From Mesorhizobium sp. Pch-S (GTDB lineage: Bacteria; Pseudomonadota; Alphaproteobacteria; Rhizobiales; Rhizobiaceae), in contig NZ_CP029562.1 of NCBI RefSeq assembly GCF_004136315.1, positions 3,371,501-3,435,500 of the forward strand: 64,000 nucleotides of DNA. The letters run 5' to 3'. Both the position numbers and the translations under genes were made by a program. Positions 16,973 through 24,956 of the stretch are shown in pieces (within the stretch, counting starts at the first letter, position 1; every line of letters begins with the position of its first letter). The notes below the pieces were generated by a model. It ran no database searches. It was not told the origin of the DNA and saw only the letters and a list, made by a program, of their open reading frames with translations.

Positions 16973-17293
16973 TCATACATTGGCTGCGATGCCTTTGGCA
17001 GTTGGCGTCGAGCTTGATCGCATCGTTGGAGGATGAGCGGAAGCGCGAGGCGTCGCCGGAGCTTCTGCGAGGATGCCGGCGGCCAGGCAGAAATCGTGAA
17101 AAGCGGCGTGACCGGTCTCGATGGAGCTTCTGCCGGCCTTCGTCGCATGCAGGGCGATGGTGGCCATATGAAAGAAGGTCGAGCGATCGGGCGGTGACCA
17201 GTTGGCCAGAAATTCAATCCCTTCGTCGACGGTCGAAATGGGACAAGGAGAGGGGAACCCTCCTTCGACCTAAAGGATGGTTGCAAATTTCAA
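16973..17293 (-). pseudogene. DUF982-like gene with in-frame amber codon
   Basis: The frame reads MKFATIL, TAG, VEGGFPSPCPISTVDEGIEF and on to AAFHDFCLAAGILAE, ending at 16973. The spacing of TVDEGIEFLANW and the AF..F..AAGIL ending fit the small DUF982 proteins of rhizobia. It has a TTG start at 17293 and a TAG eight codons in; no other start codon opens the conserved part before an internal ATG at 17167. The coding part was therefore probably lost to one nonsense change. The family assignment is from memory of the pattern and is tentative. Confidence 0.4.
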
Positions 17294-17388
17294 AGGACAG
17301 CCTGTGAGTGATCAACGCGAAGGCGTCGCGTTCTTAAATCAGCGTTCGTCGACGACGTCGACGGGCGGGCGCAAAGGATACGAACGAA

Positions 17389-17420
17389 ATCCGCCGCCAT
17401 TCGCTGGAATGGCGGCGGAT
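17389..17420 (-). terminator. perfect 14-base hairpin after DUF1236 gene
   Basis: ATCCGCCGCCATTC (17389-17402) and its exact complement (17407-17420) with a four-base loop, eight bases after the stop of the leftward DUF1236 gene. On that strand TTTCGTTCG follows. A strong terminator despite an imperfect T run. Confidence 0.75.
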
Positions 17421-17427
17421 GCACGGT

Positions 17428-17754
17428 CTAGTCGTAGACCTTGATGATCCTGCGGGTTGCGGGGTCGACAAGGACGGTCCTGTCGTCGATCACCACGTAG
17501 CGATATCTGACATCGGGAACTTCCTCGAAACTGTACAGTTCAACCGTGTCTGGTACCGACGATCCGATATTGAGTTCGATCCCTGGCACGGACAACGACG
17601 CCAGCGGTTTCTTCTTGACGTATTCGTGAATGACGGTGTCCTGCTCGGGCGTGACAATCATATCCTGCGCACCGGCCACGATTGCACTGGCACTCACCAT
17701 CAACGCCGCCAGAACCGGAACCATCGCTGTCTTCGGACGTAAAATCCTCATCAC
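17428..17754 (-). CDS. DUF1236 domain exported protein
   Basis: 108 residues with an N-terminal signal sequence (hydrophobic AMVPVLAALMVSASAIVAG) and the DUF1236 domain: SVPDTVELYSFEEVPDVRYR, then YVVIDDRTVLVDPATRRII. Small periplasmic protein typical of rhizobia, function unknown. A GGAAC lies upstream, but no fitting -10 at the right spacing. Confidence 0.85.
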   Translation of the reverse strand: MMRILRPKTAMVPVLAALMVSASAIVAGAQDMIVTPEQDTVIHEYVKKKPLASLSVPGIELNIGSSVPDTVELYSFEEVPDVRYRYVVIDDRTVLVDPATRRIIKVYD

Positions 17755-17940
17755 ATCGTCTCCGTTTTGAAATCCTTCCGAGCGTTAATTCGGCTGGTTG
17801 CCAGAGGTTCCTGCTTTCTTCTGTGTGGCGATCGACAGAACCTGAGAGCGAGCTCCAGTGGCTCCAAAGTCTCTTTCTCGGCCTGCGCGGACATATGCGC
17901 CGCTTTTTTGATAACGCGGAGGTGCTGCCTCCCATCGGCA

Positions 17941-17965
17941 GGAACCGCGTGGACGCCGACCCGTT
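17941..17965 (+). promoter_or_regulatory. EcfG-type stress promoter of the NmrA-like gene
   Basis: GGAAC (17941-17945), 16 bases, CGTT (17962-17965), 39 bases before the TTG start. Exact consensus. Confidence 0.75.
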
Positions 17966-18004
17966 TTGTGAACAGACCCAATCTACAAACCGAGGAGAGA
18001 GATC

Positions 18005-18874
18005 TTGCACATTGTTCTTGGCGCAAGCGGCCATGTTGGCTCGGCGGTGGCACGCACTTTGCTGAAACGTGGGGAAGCGGTGACCGTCGTGACACGTGAT
18101 GCCGCGCGATGCATTGACCTGAAAAATGCGGGGGCGGAAATTGCGGTCGCGGACGTGCGTGACATCACTGGACTGCGCAATGTCCTGCTTACCGGCAAGC
18201 GCGCATTCCTGCTCAATCCGCCGGCTGCACCGTCAAGCGATACCGATGTCGAGGAACGGGCTACCGTTGCAGCAATCGTAGAAGCCCTTGAAGGATCCGG
18301 GCTGGAGAAGGTCGTCGCTGCATCGGCGATAGGAGCTCGTCCAGGTCAGCGCTGTGGTGACCTCACCGTGCTCCACGGGTTCGAAGAGAAGCTAAAGGCT
18401 CAGTCCATTCCGGCCGCGATCAATCGCGGCGCCTATTACATGAGCAATTGGATGACGTCTCTCGATACGGTGAAAAATGAAGGCAAGCTTCCCAGCTTCT
18501 TCGCCGCCGAGATGACGCTCCCGATGGTCGATCCGGCGGATCTCGGCGAGGCGGCCGCTCGCCGGATGCTCGAGCCGGTCGACAACACCGAGCTCCGCCA
18601 TGTCGAAGGCCCGCAGCGCTACAGCGCCGGTGATGTTGCGCGGGCATTTGCAGCTGCGTTGCACCGCGACGTGCAGGTCGCCACGGTGCCGCGCGAAAAA
18701 TGGCTGGAGACGTTCATGGAACTGGGTTTCTCCGAAGCCGCCGCGCATTCCTATGCCCGCATGACGGCATCGGTTGTCGATGAGCAAAGCCCGACGCTCG
18801 AAAACCTCGAGCGTGGCCGCACGACGCTGAACGAGTATGTCGCCGCGCATGTGCGGGCAACAGACAACACGTAA
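18005..18874 (+). CDS. NmrA-like NAD(P)-binding protein
   Basis: 289 residues of the atypical SDR/NmrA group. N-terminal Rossmann motif VLGASGHVGSAVARTLL (residues 4-20), then VVTRDAARC, GKRAFLLNPPA, and a C-terminal region (NTELRHVEGPQRYSAGDVAR) typical of NAD(P)H-quinone reductase-like or redox-sensing members. The TTG at 18005 is chosen: AGGAGAGA precedes it and the product then begins directly with MHIVLGASG. EcfG-type promoter upstream. Enzyme or redox sensor cannot be distinguished. Confidence 0.88.
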   Translation: MHIVLGASGHVGSAVARTLLKRGEAVTVVTRDAARCIDLKNAGAEIAVADVRDITGLRNVLLTGKRAFLLNPPAAPSSDTDVEERATVAAIVEALEGSGLEKVVAASAIGARPGQRCGDLTVLHGFEEKLKAQSIPAAINRGAYYMSNWMTSLDTVKNEGKLPSFFAAEMTLPMVDPADLGEAAARRMLEPVDNTELRHVEGPQRYSAGDVARAFAAALHRDVQVATVPREKWLETFMELGFSEAAAHSYARMTASVVDEQSPTLENLERGRTTLNEYVAAHVRATDNT

Positions 18875-19002
18875 GATTGCTGGAGGTAGCCGCCGGCCCG
18901 ACGCGGAAGGGACATAGCGCATCGGGCCGACACTGGCGCGCGGATTGGAAGTGGGTGCCAGTCTCACACAACTTGCCGGGCCCACGTCCGTTCCAAAAAT
19001 TT

Positions 19003-19028
19003 GAAACCGCTGCCATCCCGCAAACGTT
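19003..19028 (+). promoter_or_regulatory. EcfG-like promoter of the 69-residue protein
   Basis: GAAAC (19003-19007), 17 bases, CGTT (19025-19028), 68 bases before the ATG at 19097. One mismatch in the -35 and the longer permitted spacing. Confidence 0.45.
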
Positions 19029-19096
19029 TTTGACATAAGGGTTTTTGCGTCCCGGACTTCGCCGCATGGCGGCTTAACCGGCAAAGGAGAAGCGCT

Positions 19097-19306
19097 ATGC
19101 CCATACGCCAAAAGCTGGAGGAGGCTGGCGTGTTCAAGCCCGCCGAGATTGAGATGCTTGTCAGGGTGTTCGCCGCGACTTGCCCAAAGTTCGAGAACGT
19201 CTGTGACAGGGAACAGCGCGCGGCGCGCATCATCGCCCAGTATCAAGCCGGTGTCAGGGATGAGGCTGAATTGACCGAACTGGCGCGAAAGCCACTTGGC
19301 CATTAA
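19097..19306 (+). CDS. small conserved hypothetical protein
   Basis: 69 residues, soluble and helical (MPIRQKLEEAGVFKPAEIEM, two Cys in ATCPKFENVC). AAAGGAGAA lies a few bases before the ATG. Not recognised. Probably stress-induced, judging from the promoter-like element upstream. Confidence 0.65.
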   Translation: MPIRQKLEEAGVFKPAEIEMLVRVFAATCPKFENVCDREQRAARIIAQYQAGVRDEAELTELARKPLGH

Positions 19307-19745
19307 GGTTCCGGTACCGGCCCGATGGAGTGTGGACAACATCGGACCGGCCCGGATCGCCAACGGAGAGGTCCATCAGCCTGAGATAAACAATCGGCGT
19401 CGTCCGCCGTTCCCGAAATATGCGACGGCCAGCCCAAAAAAAAGGCGCCTCCTCGAGCGGGCTCAAGGCGGCGCAACTGGCAAGTTGGACCGCAGCTCAA
19501 CGCAATCATGCGATGCCAGGTTCAAAAAAAGTTTTGGGGAAAGAGCGGCCGGCGCCAAAGTGCGGCAGCGCCGGCCTAACGCCGGTTAGGCTCCAGCGCC
19601 GGCTAAGATCGTACCCAAGCCTGTCCAGGACGCATCACCCGTTTGGGGTAGGGCGGCCGGTTGGTGTTGTTGACCGCCCGGAGGCGTCACCAGCCGGCCG
19701 CGGCGCGCGAGGCGTATTCAGACACAATCGAGGCGGCTCCGCTGT
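19307..19745. other. gene-free, hairpin-rich stretch
   Basis: About 440 bases with no convincing coding frame. On the minus strand it holds several inverted repeats, among them GGCCGGCGC with its complement (about 19547-19575) and CCTAAC/GTTAGG (about 19575-19590), ending in the strong terminator at 19436-19474. It is either a long structured 3' region of the leftward gene at 19746-20036 or a small RNA. Confidence 0.5.
19436..19474 (-). terminator. strong intrinsic terminator far from any gene end
   Basis: On the minus strand a 13-pair stem (19445-19474, with one internal mismatch pair and a G-T) followed by eight Ts (19436-19443). The nearest leftward gene ends at 19746, some 270 bases away, so a transcript of unknown nature ends here. 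Confidence 0.75.
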
Positions 19746-20036
19746 CTAGTTCGCACCACCGAGTTGCTTCGTCATCTTACAGAAATTGTCGTGGTCGGCC
19801 GCAATCGTCTTGCCGCTGCATTCCTTCATCATGCTGTCGCGATCTTCCTTGGTCAAAGCTTCCCACGCTGCCTTGAAGTCGGCATCGGACTTGAGGGTCT
19901 TCATGTCCTTGTCGGTGTAGAAGGGCGCCATCTTTTCCGGGTTATCGAGCGCCGATGTTCCGGTCTCGCCGGCGGCCAAAGCCGAACCGGTCATGACTGC
20001 CAACGCCACGGCGCTTACGCAAAGAAATCTGGTCAT
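19746..20036 (-). CDS. small exported hypothetical protein
   Basis: 96 residues: signal peptide (MTRFLCVSAVALAVMTGSAL, cleavage near residue 21), then a short acidic, helical mature part with two cysteines (MMKECSGK, NFCKMTKQ) that could form a disulfide in the periplasm. Function not recognised. It has an exact EcfG-type promoter. Confidence 0.75.
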   Translation of the reverse strand: MTRFLCVSAVALAVMTGSALAAGETGTSALDNPEKMAPFYTDKDMKTLKSDADFKAAWEALTKEDRDSMMKECSGKTIAADHDNFCKMTKQLGGAN

Positions 20037-20084
20037 TGTTCTTCCTCCTGGTTCTTGGACCGCCAGATGGCAATCTCATGAACC

Positions 20085-20109
20085 AACGGAAGTTCACCGG
20101 TATCGTTCC
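20085..20109 (-). promoter_or_regulatory. EcfG-type stress promoter
   Basis: On the minus strand GGAAC (20105-20109), 16 bases, CGTT (20085-20088), 49 bases upstream of the ATG at 20036. Exact consensus. Confidence 0.75.
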
Positions 20110-20178
20110 GGAAACTTGGAGCAGCAGGTCGTTTAAAGCGCTACGTCCGACGCGACGAGGCCAATGCCAGCACTCGTT

Positions 20179-20688
20179 TCAGTCGTTGGCCAGCATCTCA
20201 TCCCTGACCACGCGACCCGTGTGTTGCGGTGTGATGAGGTCAGCAAGGTCGAAACCCTGGCGCTGGGCTTCTGCCAGATACGCGCCCCGGATTTCTGGCG
20301 GAAGCGAAAAATCTCGAGAAAGCAGCCACAGATGCTTGCGATTTGGTGTTCCGACCAGCGACACCTGATAGTTGGGGTCCAGCTTGAGCACCCAGTAGTC
20401 CCCATCCGTGAACGGGAGCCAGCGTAGACCCTTTGGGAGAAAAGTGACCTTCAACCGCGCGTTCGTATCATCCACCGGCGTCGCTTCGCCGAGAGCCCGT
20501 GTCGCTTGGCCATCCTTGTCGAAACAGCGATTGTCGACGCGAACTTTCCCGTCCTCCTTCAGGGAATAGGTAGCGGTGATGTCGGTTGCCGCTTCGCCCT
20601 CCCATCTGAGCGGAAGACGGCAGATTTCATGCCAGCGACCGAGGTAGCGGTTGAGATCCAGCGTGGGAATGGTCTCGATTTCGCTCAT
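20179..20688 (-). CDS. lipocalin family protein (Blc-like), cytoplasmic form
   Basis: 169 residues of the bacterial lipocalin family. The first structurally conserved region is LDLNRYLGRWHEICRLPLRW; then DITATYSLKEDGKVRVDNRC, and GDYWVLKLDPNYQVSLVGTP with the C-terminal SRDFSLPPEI. E. coli Blc is an outer-membrane lipoprotein, but this one has no signal peptide or lipobox and would stay in the cytoplasm. Blc-type proteins bind lysophospholipids and fatty acids and are induced by membrane stress. Confidence 0.88.
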   Translation of the reverse strand: MSEIETIPTLDLNRYLGRWHEICRLPLRWEGEAATDITATYSLKEDGKVRVDNRCFDKDGQATRALGEATPVDDTNARLKVTFLPKGLRWLPFTDGDYWVLKLDPNYQVSLVGTPNRKHLWLLSRDFSLPPEIRGAYLAEAQRQGFDLADLITPQHTGRVVRDEMLAND

Positions 20689-20748
20689 GACATGGCCTGC
20701 CTATGCTGCTTTGTAAATTCGTGCGGGAAGTACTGTTCCCACGCCCGC

Positions 20749-20778
20749 AAAGAAAGGCCGAATCCATGGACTCGGCCT
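20749..20778 (-). terminator. terminator after the YqjD-like gene
   Basis: Almost perfect hairpin AGGCCGA/TCGGCCT (20755-20761 with 20772-20778) around TCCATGGA, followed on the minus strand by TTCTTT. It lies ten bases after the stop of the leftward YqjD-like gene. Confidence 0.6.
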
Positions 20779-20787
20779 CTCGAATGT

Positions 20788-21120
20788 TCAGCGGCGTCGG
20801 CTCTCGGCCTGGCCGATCAACAGGCCAACCAGAAGGCCAACCGCGCCGCCGATCAGCATTGCGCTGGAAACGGTCCCGGGATTTTCCTTGACGGCTTCCG
20901 AGACGGAGTGAGCGCGCGACCTCAATTGCTCAGCCGCGCGCGATGCCCTGTCCGAAGCCAGATCGAGGAAACCGTTGGTCTGCTCGGCAAGGTCGTCTGC
21001 GCGGTCGGCCAGCGACCGGTTGATCTTGTTGATCTCACGCTTGAGGCTGGCAATCTGCTTCTCCAGCGCTTCCTGGACTTCGCTCGTGATCTGCTCGGCG
21101 GTGCTGTTGCTGTCTGCCAT
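20788..21120 (-). CDS. YqjD/ElaB-like membrane-anchored protein (DUF883 type)
   Basis: 110 residues: a long helical, charged N-terminal part (EALEKQIASLKREINKINRS, likely coiled coil), then ENPGTVSSAMLIGGAVGLLV, the C-terminal membrane anchor followed by RRR. This layout is that of ElaB/YqjD proteins, which in E. coli anchor ribosomes at the inner membrane in stationary phase. Downstream in the same transcript as the 55-residue membrane protein. Confidence 0.82.
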   Translation of the reverse strand: MADSNSTAEQITSEVQEALEKQIASLKREINKINRSLADRADDLAEQTNGFLDLASDRASRAAEQLRSRAHSVSEAVKENPGTVSSAMLIGGAVGLLVGLLIGQAESRRR

Positions 21121-21148
21121 TTTTTGCTCCTTTTCGAGGTGAATGGGA

Positions 21149-21316
21149 TCAAAACACTGCGAGATATTTCAGCAGTGAGATGATGCCGATGACAATGACG
21201 ATGAGCTGGATGATCTGGCGTATACCGCCTTCAATCGGCAGTCTCTGGACGAGATACAACACGAGGACAATAACGAGAAAAGTTATAAGAATTCCGATAA
21301 GTACGCTGGAAGCCAT
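21149..21316 (-). CDS. 55-residue two-helix membrane protein (Thivi_2564-like)
   Basis: Starts MASSVLIGILITFLVIVLVL and ends LKYLAVF; two hydrophobic helices around RLPIEGGIRQIIQ. AGAGGGAA precedes the ATG at 21316. It looks like the small Thivi_2564-type membrane proteins found near stress genes. First gene of the operon with the YqjD-like gene, under an EcfG-like promoter. Confidence 0.75.
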   Translation of the reverse strand: MASSVLIGILITFLVIVLVLYLVQRLPIEGGIRQIIQLIVIVIGIISLLKYLAVF

Positions 21317-21354
21317 CGTTCCCTCTCAAGTGCAGCGCCAGGTGCGCGTTGGTT

Positions 21355-21379
21355 AACTGCGATTGCATCGGCAGGTTCC
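21355..21379 (-). promoter_or_regulatory. EcfG-like promoter of the two-gene membrane operon
   Basis: On the minus strand GGAAC (21375-21379), 16 bases, AGTT (21355-21358), 39 bases upstream of the ATG at 21316. Confidence 0.65.
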
Positions 21380-21478
21380 AATTGTTTGACGGGCCGAGCG
21401 CACAGAAGGCGTCAAGCCAGTTGCCACCGCTCGCCGCAGTGCGCAGCGGCCGGTGTCTTTGCCAAATGTCATAAATTT

Positions 21479-21503
21479 GGAACCTCTATCGATACGCTCC
21501 GTT
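21479..21503 (+). promoter_or_regulatory. EcfG-type stress promoter of the lipoprotein gene
   Basis: GGAAC (21479-21483), 16 bases, CGTT (21500-21503), 22 bases before the GTG start. Exact consensus. Confidence 0.75.
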
Positions 21504-21525
21504 CGTTGTGGCGGAGGAAAATCCA

Positions 21526-21696
21526 GTGAGAGCTTTCACTCTGGTCGCAATGATGACCGCTCTTGTTGCATGCGATAGCGGCCCGACCCTGCAACGAGGC
21601 AAAGGTCCGGTGGCGCAGCAAGCCGGCGCCGACGGTCTGCCGGTCGGCACGGAGAATACCAAGGAGACTGCCCGGCCGGAAAGTGCGCTGCACTAG
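21526..21696 (+). CDS. small lipoprotein
   Basis: 56 residues: MRAFTLVAMMTALVACDSGP, with the lipobox LVAC giving a lipidated Cys16 and a short polar mature tail. GTG at 21526 is chosen because GGAGGA is seven bases upstream and the signal sequence then starts correctly. Asp after the Cys would favour inner-membrane retention by the E. coli rule. Function unknown. Confidence 0.7.
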   Translation: MRAFTLVAMMTALVACDSGPTLQRGKGPVAQQAGADGLPVGTENTKETARPESALH

Positions 21697-21705
21697 GAGT
21701 ACCTG

Positions 21706-21933
21706 ATGTTCCAGAACGATCAGATGTTCGGCGGCGAAATCGGCTTGCTGGTGCTCACCGGTGTGCCGATCTTTGTGGTGGCTCTGGTCGGGTTGGCGAT
21801 GGTGTTGCGGCGCGACAATGCGATGGACCGGGAAGCCGGGAGCGCCGATCCTATGGACACATACGACACGGGCAGCGTGCGCTGTGGTACAGAACCTTCG
21901 CCCCGCCCTGGGTATCTCGGGCGCGTTCCTTAG
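21706..21933 (+). CDS. small membrane protein downstream of the lipoprotein
   Basis: 75 residues with one membrane helix (GLLVLTGVPIFVVALVGLAM) and an acidic, polar C-terminal part. It starts nine bases after the lipoprotein stop with TAGGAG as binding site, so it is in the same stress operon. Its last four bases overlap the end of the convergent dinB gene. Confidence 0.6.
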   Translation: MFQNDQMFGGEIGLLVLTGVPIFVVALVGLAMVLRRDNAMDREAGSADPMDTYDTGSVRCGTEPSPRPGYLGRVP

Positions 21934-23051
21934 AGGCCGAAGGAGAGCTGCGGCTGCTGGTTGGGTGCGGCGACGAGGGAAGACAGGGTGATCCCGAGCA
22001 GGCGGATGCCTTTGCGTGTCGGAAATGTTCCGGCCAACAAGCCGACCGCCAGTTCGATCAGTTGCGCTTCGCTCGTCACGGGAGCGACAAGTGTCCTGCT
22101 GCGTGTGATGATCTGGAAGTCGGCATATTTGATCTTCAGTGTCACGGTCTTGCCAGAGAAATCGCGAGACTCGCAATATTGCCAGACCTTTGCCGCCAGC
22201 GGCGACAACTCAGCCTTGGCAGGCTCAAACGCCACAAAGTCCGTGGCAAAGGTGTCTTCCGCACCGATCGATTTGCGCGGCCGGTCGGGCTGGACAGGCC
22301 GATCGTCGATCCCGCGGGCGATGCGGTAGTACCACGAACCCGCCTTGCCGAAATTCTCCTGCAGGAACGGCAAGGAACACGCCCTCAGATCCGAACCCGT
22401 CAGGATACCCAGCCTTTCCATCTTCGCCGCCGTCGCGGGTCCGACGCCGTGGAATTTCTTCACCGCCAGCGCCTCGACAAAAGCCGGTCCATGCTTCGGC
22501 GTGATGACAGCCTGGCCGTTGGGTTTGTTCAGATCGCTCGCCATTTTTGCAAGGAATTTGCAATAGGAAACGCCGGCTGACGCATTGAGGCCTGTCACCT
22601 CCTTGATGCGCGCGCGGATCAGCGCTGCGATTTCGGTGGCTATGGCGATGTTGTGCTTGTTTGTCGTGACGTCGAGGTAAGCCTCATCGAGCGACAACGG
22701 TTCGATCAGGTCGGTGTGCTCGGCGAAGATTTCGCGGATTTGCTGCGATACCGCCCGATAGACGTCAAAGCGCGGCCTCACAAAGATGAGATCGGGACAG
22801 CGGCGTTTGGCAGTGACCGAGGCGAGCGCCGAGTGGACGCCGAAGGCGCGCGCCTCATAACTGGCTGCCGCCACGACACCGCGCGCCGCCGATCCGCCGA
22901 CGGCCACCGGTTTGCCGCGCAGTTCTGGATTGTCCCGCTGTTCGACCGATGCATAGAAGGCATCCATGTCGATGTGGATGATCTTGCGGACACCAGCTTC
23001 GACGCCCTGTTTGTCGCGACCGTTCTCGTCAGTCAGGACGTCGTCTACCAT
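21930..23051 (-). CDS. dinB: DNA polymerase IV (Y family)
   Basis: 373-residue error-prone translesion polymerase. Catalytic motifs: HIDMDAFYASVEQRDNPEL with the metal Asp pair, SYEARAFGVHS, and PLSLDEAYLDVT with the second acidic pair; then the helix-hairpin-helix KKFHGVGPATAAKME and the little finger domain. The C-terminus ends QPQLSFGL, a beta-clamp binding peptide of the QLxLF type. No LexA box was noticed upstream. Confidence 0.94.
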   Translation of the reverse strand: MVDDVLTDENGRDKQGVEAGVRKIIHIDMDAFYASVEQRDNPELRGKPVAVGGSAARGVVAAASYEARAFGVHSALASVTAKRRCPDLIFVRPRFDVYRAVSQQIREIFAEHTDLIEPLSLDEAYLDVTTNKHNIAIATEIAALIRARIKEVTGLNASAGVSYCKFLAKMASDLNKPNGQAVITPKHGPAFVEALAVKKFHGVGPATAAKMERLGILTGSDLRACSLPFLQENFGKAGSWYYRIARGIDDRPVQPDRPRKSIGAEDTFATDFVAFEPAKAELSPLAAKVWQYCESRDFSGKTVTLKIKYADFQIITRSRTLVAPVTSEAQLIELAVGLLAGTFPTRKGIRLLGITLSSLVAAPNQQPQLSFGL

Positions 23052-23205
23052 TGGCGCTTTCCAGGCACGAGTGCGCCGGCCATCTGGCCCGCATTCCCGG
23101 GCGAGACCCCGGCGCTGAACCGGCGGTCTCGCCTTTTCTTCGGTGGGTTGAAAATCCGATCCGAAATCAAATGTGCGACGACACTCAAAAAAACGCTAGT
23201 CTCGT

Positions 23206-24381
23206 TCAGACGCGCCGCTCCTGATCAGGCCGGTCTCGATCGCTTTTCAAAGGCGTTTTTGGCGGCAGCAAGCTGCCCAGCGGGATGTCGAGCGTCAGGG
23301 CAAGCCCGCTGTCTTGCCAGTCTCTCAGAATGCGCCCGTCCAGACCCCGCAGAACGGCCTTCTCCAGCGCTGTACCGAATCCTTCCCGGCCGGGATCCCT
23401 GCGCGAAGCAAGGTTGGCTTCCTCCTTCCAGGCAAGCCGTAGATCCTCGCCGCCATCGGAGATCGTGACCCTCAGGCGGCCCTCCGGTGTCGACAGCGCA
23501 CCATATTTGGCGGCATTGGTGGCAAGTTCGTGCAGCAGCAGCGCGAGTGACGTCAGCGCGCTGCCCGAAATCGGCACATCGGCGCCCGCAACTTCGATGC
23601 GTGAGGCGTGCTCAAGTTCATAAGGGGCAAGGATGGCTTTCACGAGGGCAGCAACCGTTGCGGCGGAGCTGACCGGGGTCTGGCCGTTGTTCAGGTCGGG
23701 AAGCGTCAGATCATGCGCTGCCGCAAGCGTCCGCAGACGCCCTTTCAGGTCACTGGACAGTTCATCGACCGTCTGCGCGGTTTTTGCGCTGAGCGAGATC
23801 AGCCCGGAGGTCAGGCTGAACAGGTTCTTGATGCGATGGTTGACCTCGCGCAGCAGCACATCCTGCTGCGCCCTGGCATCCTGATGCAGGCTCAGATCCT
23901 GCGTCAGCGTCAGCAGGAATTCGTCCTTGCGCCGGCCGGCTTCGGCGAGCGCTTCGGCCTGAGCCTGCAATGCATCGCGCTGGGCTGAAATCTGCTGGCG
24001 CTGGCGGTAGAGTTCGAAGAACACATCCGCCTTGCTGCGCAGGATGTCGGGTTCGATCGGCTTCTGGATGAAATCCACCGCCCCGGTCTCGTAGCCGCGG
24101 AACCGGCGCTGGCCACTGGCGCTGCCTGCCGTCACGAAGATGATCGGGATGCGGCGGGTCCGCTCATTGCCACGCATCAGTTCGGCGAGCTCGAAGCCAT
24201 TGAGGCCAGGCATCTGCACGTCGACCAAGGCGAGCGCGACATCGTGCTGAAGCAGCAGCTCCAGGGCTTCGTCGCCTGAGCGAGCCTTCAGCAGAACAAG
24301 GTCATCCCGGCGCAGCAGACCTTCGAGCGAGAGAAGGTTCTCTTCGAGATCGTCGACAAGGAGAAAATGAACTGGGTTCAT
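23206..24381 (-). CDS. response regulator-HWE family histidine kinase
   Basis: 391 residues. N-terminal receiver (1-120) with phosphoacceptor Asp54 in LVDVQMPGL; a coiled linker (RQRQQISAQRDALQAQ); then an HWE-type kinase core with phospho-His182 in REVNHRIKNLFSLTS and the ATP-binding HELATNAAKYGALSTPEG. HWE kinases are typical of Hyphomicrobiales and many act on PhyR in the general stress response. It overlaps the upstream cheB-like gene by four bases and is last in the operon. Confidence 0.9.
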   Translation of the reverse strand: MNPVHFLLVDDLEENLLSLEGLLRRDDLVLLKARSGDEALELLLQHDVALALVDVQMPGLNGFELAELMRGNERTRRIPIIFVTAGSASGQRRFRGYETGAVDFIQKPIEPDILRSKADVFFELYRQRQQISAQRDALQAQAEALAEAGRRKDEFLLTLTQDLSLHQDARAQQDVLLREVNHRIKNLFSLTSGLISLSAKTAQTVDELSSDLKGRLRTLAAAHDLTLPDLNNGQTPVSSAATVAALVKAILAPYELEHASRIEVAGADVPISGSALTSLALLLHELATNAAKYGALSTPEGRLRVTISDGGEDLRLAWKEEANLASRRDPGREGFGTALEKAVLRGLDGRILRDWQDSGLALTLDIPLGSLLPPKTPLKSDRDRPDQERRV

Positions 24382-24956
24382 GGACGGGCCTGCATGGTTT
24401 GGAGCGTGACGGCGATCTCATCGAGCGACATGACAAGGGCGCCGGGAACTGAGTGGATTGCCGCTTCCGGCATTGCCGGCGCGAACGCGCCGGCCGGGTC
24501 CTGGACGAGTGCAGTGCCGCCGCATGCGACGACTGCCCGCAATCCGCGCGCGCCATCCTGGTTGGCGCCGGTGAGGACAATGGCGAGCAGTGCTGGCCCA
24601 TAGGCGTCTGCGGCGCTCTCGAAAAGGACGTCGATCGAAGGGCGCGAAAACAGGACAGGTTCGTCGCAGGAGAGTGCCAGTGTCCGCTCGACCTCGACTA
24701 GGAGATGATAGTCTGGCGGGGCGACGTAAACCGTGCCGCCGACAATGGGTTCCTTGTCCTCGGCTTCCTTGACGGCCACCAGGCACTTTGCGCCCAGCAG
24801 TTCCGCCAGCAGGCTGTGCCGGTCAGGCGGAACATGGACGACAACCAGGATCGGCAAACCGAAGTTCCGCGGCAATTTGGGAAGAATCGCGGAGAGCGCC
24901 TCAAGGGCCCCTGCCGAGGCTCCGATGACGATGGCTTCTGCAGGGCTTGGCGTCAC
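24378..24956 (-). CDS. CheB-type methylesterase, catalytic domain only
   Basis: 192 residues corresponding to the C-terminal esterase domain of CheB. The catalytic triad is visible: Ser14 (IGASAGALEAL), His41 (VVVHVPPDRH) and Asp133 (GANQDGARG). The regulatory receiver domain is absent, so it is not controlled by CheA phosphorylation. Four-base overlaps with both neighbours show translational coupling. No receptor genes are nearby; the target may be another protein of this signalling operon. Confidence 0.9.
   Translation of the reverse strand: MTPSPAEAIVIGASAGALEALSAILPKLPRNFGLPILVVVHVPPDRHSLLAELLGAKCLVAVKEAEDKEPIVGGTVYVAPPDYHLLVEVERTLALSCDEPVLFSRPSIDVLFESAADAYGPALLAIVLTGANQDGARGLRAVVACGGTALVQDPAGAFAPAMPEAAIHSVPGALVMSLDEIAVTLQTMQARP

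Noticed and set aside
17346..17362. CGTCGACGACGTCGACG palindrome
   Set aside because: Simple CG-rich repeat common in GC-rich DNA, no gene start nearby that needs it.
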